Assembly (NCBI GenBank): GCA_002498455.1
Contig: DAHO01000081.1
Location: 65,108 to 81,761, forward strand
Direction of reading: 5' to 3'
From: Euryarchaeota archaeon UBA602
GTDB taxonomy: Archaea > Thermoplasmatota > Poseidoniia > Poseidoniales > Thalassarchaeaceae
DNA: 16,654 bases
The position numbers and the translations under genes were made by a program. The notes under the pieces were generated by a model that was not told where the DNA came from, did no database searches, and worked only from the letters and a program-made list of their open reading frames with translations. This document shows positions 14,279 through 16,654 of the stretch, in pieces (position 1 is the stretch's first letter; each line of letters opens with the position of its first letter).

Positions 14279-16654
14279 ATGAGTACCCGCGCCAATCGCC
14301 GAGCCCTGACATTGGTTTGCTTGATGATTCTCGCATCTTGGACACCTTTAGCATCGCTGCCAACCGCTAGTGCCCACGGCGGAATTATGGCAGAATGGGG
14401 TAGTGAAGGTAGCAATGATACCGGTTGGATGCGGATGGATGCAACTGGTGCGGACCCTTCCTCTGCTCAGATGGCCATGAGTAACTTGATGATTGATTTT
14501 GCACCTGGTGCAGAGCTTTCAAATCTGACGTTCGAGGTCCGCGTCAACGGTTCCAACGGCACATGGATTCAGGAACCACAATTGCTCCTCCCCGATGCAC
14601 CCGCTAGTATCCTAGATTGGCGTGGGCTCGGTAGTTTCGGACAACAGAACGACTTCATCAATGGCGATCCACATAGCGGCCGATTATCGCCAAACAGTGA
14701 TTCGAATGCCGGCTGGGTGTTGCCAGGTGGATCCACCGTCACTGATGTTGTGATTGAAGCCCTGCGTCCCGCTGACACTTATGTCTCGACTTTCAGATAT
14801 GACTTGGTTGTACAAGACACTGCCGTTCACCCTGTGGACGGTCGCCTTTACGTCGCATTAGAGAATGCGGTGTTGCAGGTCGATGCAAACAACAATCCGC
14901 AGATGATTCACTGGTTCGACGAAGAAATGGAGCCATTGGATATGACGATTGACCCCTCAGAGGGCATGCTCCACGTCACTTGCAATGATGGCTTAATCCG
15001 AGTGTTCTCGCTTGCAGATAGTTCGCTGGTTGGAAACTACACAAGCCCTAGTGGCGCAGTCATAGATCGAATCGAAAATGTTGGCCCTGGTTACTTCCTA
15101 GCTGCCAATGGGGACTCTCTATGGCAAGTCACCGTTGGACCCAATTTAGCAACGACATGGGTCAATGCAGCGACGCTTTACCAAGGACAGATGGAGATTT
15201 CAGTCACCGATATGCTTGTTGTCAGTACTGATGTATGGATTGGTACTGATGGCGCAGGATTGTTCCATTATAGCGGCGGTTCAGTCCAGCAATACAGTAG
15301 CCAAAACACCCTTCCTAGCGACAGTGTTGTTGATTTGGAAATCGCAGGAACTTACTTGTTGATTGGCCTTGAAGATGCAGGCGTAGCTCGAAGAGATTTG
15401 TCCACTGGCAATTGGTTGGCCACTTGGAATACAGGAAACTGGCTTTTCAGCGACGAAATTACATCCATTTCATCGATATCTGGTTGGATTCACATCTTAG
15501 CAGATGACCAAGTTTACTCATACAATACCAGCAGCCTCTCCTTTTCTTCATCCTGGTCTCTCGCCGATTTAGATCTGGCACGCTCACCGGGAAAGAATCT
15601 GATTCCATGGCCTAGTGGTGGTGCACGTGCACCGGCTGCTGACCAAGTCTTAGTCGACGATGGTTCTGGTATGTTCACACTTCTCCATCCACAAGTGCAG
15701 AATCATGGAGCACCTAGCGCAGGATCTCAACAGTCTTGGCCACAGCTTGTGTTGGCTTCAGGACCATCCTTTTCAGAAATGTCAGATGCAATTGAACTGA
15801 ATGGAATTTTGTACATTCTCAGTGAAGAGAATCATATTGAGCGATACAACATCACACAACATCGCTGGCACACTCCTTTGGAATTACAAGTCAACTCAGG
15901 TGCAACTTGTATTGCGACCGACGGGATAGATCTCTTCATTGGAACCGACTCAGATGGGATTGTACACATCTCGACAGATGGTTCGGCGATTGCAGCATGG
16001 GACGCTTCCGATGGCCTCTCAGCAGATGAAGTCACGGACATGGCTTATGATTTCAATTCGGGTCGAATGGTTGCGATTCACCCCTTCTCCGGAATGTCAC
16101 TGATTGATTCTAATTCCACTACGGTAAACGAAACTTGGACAACCAACCAAGGTGGCCTTCAATCGAACCAAATGAATACTCTTGCAGTTCGCGGTGGTAT
16201 TGCATACCTTGGTACTAACAATCGAGGAATCGAACGGATTGACCTTGTCAATTCCACACGACTTTCTCCATGGACGTCCACCGGCCTTGACGACTTGGAA
16301 TCAATGCCAATAGCCATTGATGGTGATACGCTTTACCTTGGGGTATACGACTACGGCGTAATTGTCTACAATGCTACAACTGGTGAGCAAACCGACTTGT
16401 GGCAACGTACGGGTGGAAATCGACCCGGAAGCAATCAAATCCCATCAAACGAAGTTCTTTCTCTTGCTGTAATTAGCCCAGGCACGATTCTCGTCGGAAC
16501 TGCTGACGGTGGCGCTCAACGCACGTCTAATGGGTGGACTGAGATGGGCAGCACGGGTAATGAATTTGCAGATGAATTCTATGATTGGGATTTCGATAAC
16601 CAATACATCTACGCAGCTACTGAAACCGGTGTTTGCCAATGGTCGCGTTCTAAC
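14279..16654 (+). CDS. Secreted beta-propeller surface protein (3' end outside window)
   Basis: The frame is open from ATG 14279 to the window edge, 792 codons with no stop. Residues 1-32 form a Sec signal peptide (basic NRR, hydrophobic core LTLVCLMILASW, cleavage likely after ASA). Residues ~33-170 form a separate beta-rich domain. From ~175 onwards the protein is built of beta-propeller blades; several match the Reg_prop style of 'LPSN-V-L' followed by 'IGT-GGL', for example at L345, G579, G626 and I721, with VWIGTDGAGLF at ~319-329 and LFIGTDSDGI at ~552-561. Many Asn-x-Ser/Thr sequons fit a glycosylated exported protein. Long Ser/Thr/Asp/Gly-rich proteins of this sort are typical of Poseidoniales envelopes. 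Binding or adhesion is plausible; no catalytic residues are evident. The in-frame ATG 14225 is rejected because the TATA-like palindrome abuts it and it would precede the signal with a polar extension. Confidence 0.9.
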   Translation, partial: MSTRANRRALTLVCLMILASWTPLASLPTASAHGGIMAEWGSEGSNDTGWMRMDATGADPSSAQMAMSNLMIDFAPGAELSNLTFEVRVNGSNGTWIQEPQLLLPDAPASILDWRGLGSFGQQNDFINGDPHSGRLSPNSDSNAGWVLPGGSTVTDVVIEALRPADTYVSTFRYDLVVQDTAVHPVDGRLYVALENAVLQVDANNNPQMIHWFDEEMEPLDMTIDPSEGMLHVTCNDGLIRVFSLADSSLVGNYTSPSGAVIDRIENVGPGYFLAANGDSLWQVTVGPNLATTWVNAATLYQGQMEISVTDMLVVSTDVWIGTDGAGLFHYSGGSVQQYSSQNTLPSDSVVDLEIAGTYLLIGLEDAGVARRDLSTGNWLATWNTGNWLFSDEITSISSISGWIHILADDQVYSYNTSSLSFSSSWSLADLDLARSPGKNLIPWPSGGARAPAADQVLVDDGSGMFTLLHPQVQNHGAPSAGSQQSWPQLVLASGPSFSEMSDAIELNGILYILSEENHIERYNITQHRWHTPLELQVNSGATCIATDGIDLFIGTDSDGIVHISTDGSAIAAWDASDGLSADEVTDMAYDFNSGRMVAIHPFSGMSLIDSNSTTVNETWTTNQGGLQSNQMNTLAVRGGIAYLGTNNRGIERIDLVNSTRLSPWTSTGLDDLESMPIAIDGDTLYLGVYDYGVIVYNATTGEQTDLWQRTGGNRPGSNQIPSNEVLSLAVISPGTILVGTADGGAQRTSNGWTEMGSTGNEFADEFYDWDFDNQYIYAATETGVCQWSRSN

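Overview
The window is a gene-dense stretch of about 16.7 kb with no rRNA, tRNA, CRISPR array or insertion sequence that I can see. I infer a streamlined marine archaeon, most likely of the Marine Group II (Poseidoniales-like) Euryarchaeota. The hints are a large secreted beta-propeller protein with a short hydrophobic signal, AT-rich TATA-like boxes about 25-33 nt before several starts (fitting leaderless mRNAs), a DHH phosphoesterase and a PIN nuclease. Several metabolic genes look bacterial in type (NADP isocitrate dehydrogenase, MaeB malic enzyme-PTA fusion, pyruvoyl PanD), as is common in that lineage. The taxonomic call is an inference; no marker gene is present.

Layout, left to right: the possible tail of an upstream gene (2-76); a membrane di-iron hydroxylase (103-849, +); an OsmC-family protein (846-1250, -); icd (1312-2538, +) followed by a SAM methyltransferase (2548-3231, +); a 1129-residue helical protein ending in a PIN nuclease domain (3228-6617, -); a four-helix membrane protein (6706-7185, +); a DHH phosphoesterase (7182-8171, -); a Nudix hydrolase (8277-8690, +); a minus-strand run of four genes (10818 down to 8687) comprising a small Trp-rich protein, a membrane protein, a small two-helix membrane protein and a PduO-type cobalamin adenosyltransferase; rlmH (10859-11302, +); a minus-strand pair of maeB (14032-11747) and panD (11689-11303); and the 5' part of a secreted propeller protein (14279 to the window edge, +).

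Metabolically, Icd and the malic enzyme would both make NADPH from central carbon acids, PanD makes beta-alanine for coenzyme A, and the adenosyltransferase makes coenzyme B12. The middle of the window is rich in RNA and nucleotide enzymes: PIN nuclease, DHH phosphoesterase, Nudix hydrolase and the rRNA methyltransferase RlmH.

The most striking structural feature is packing. All five convergent gene pairs end with interlocked or abutting stop codons (four share a 4-nt overlap, one has zero gap), and strands alternate almost gene by gene, so most genes start from short divergent promoter regions. The only sizeable non-coding region is 14033-14278, which holds two perfect inverted repeats and a direct repeat between maeB and the surface-protein gene.
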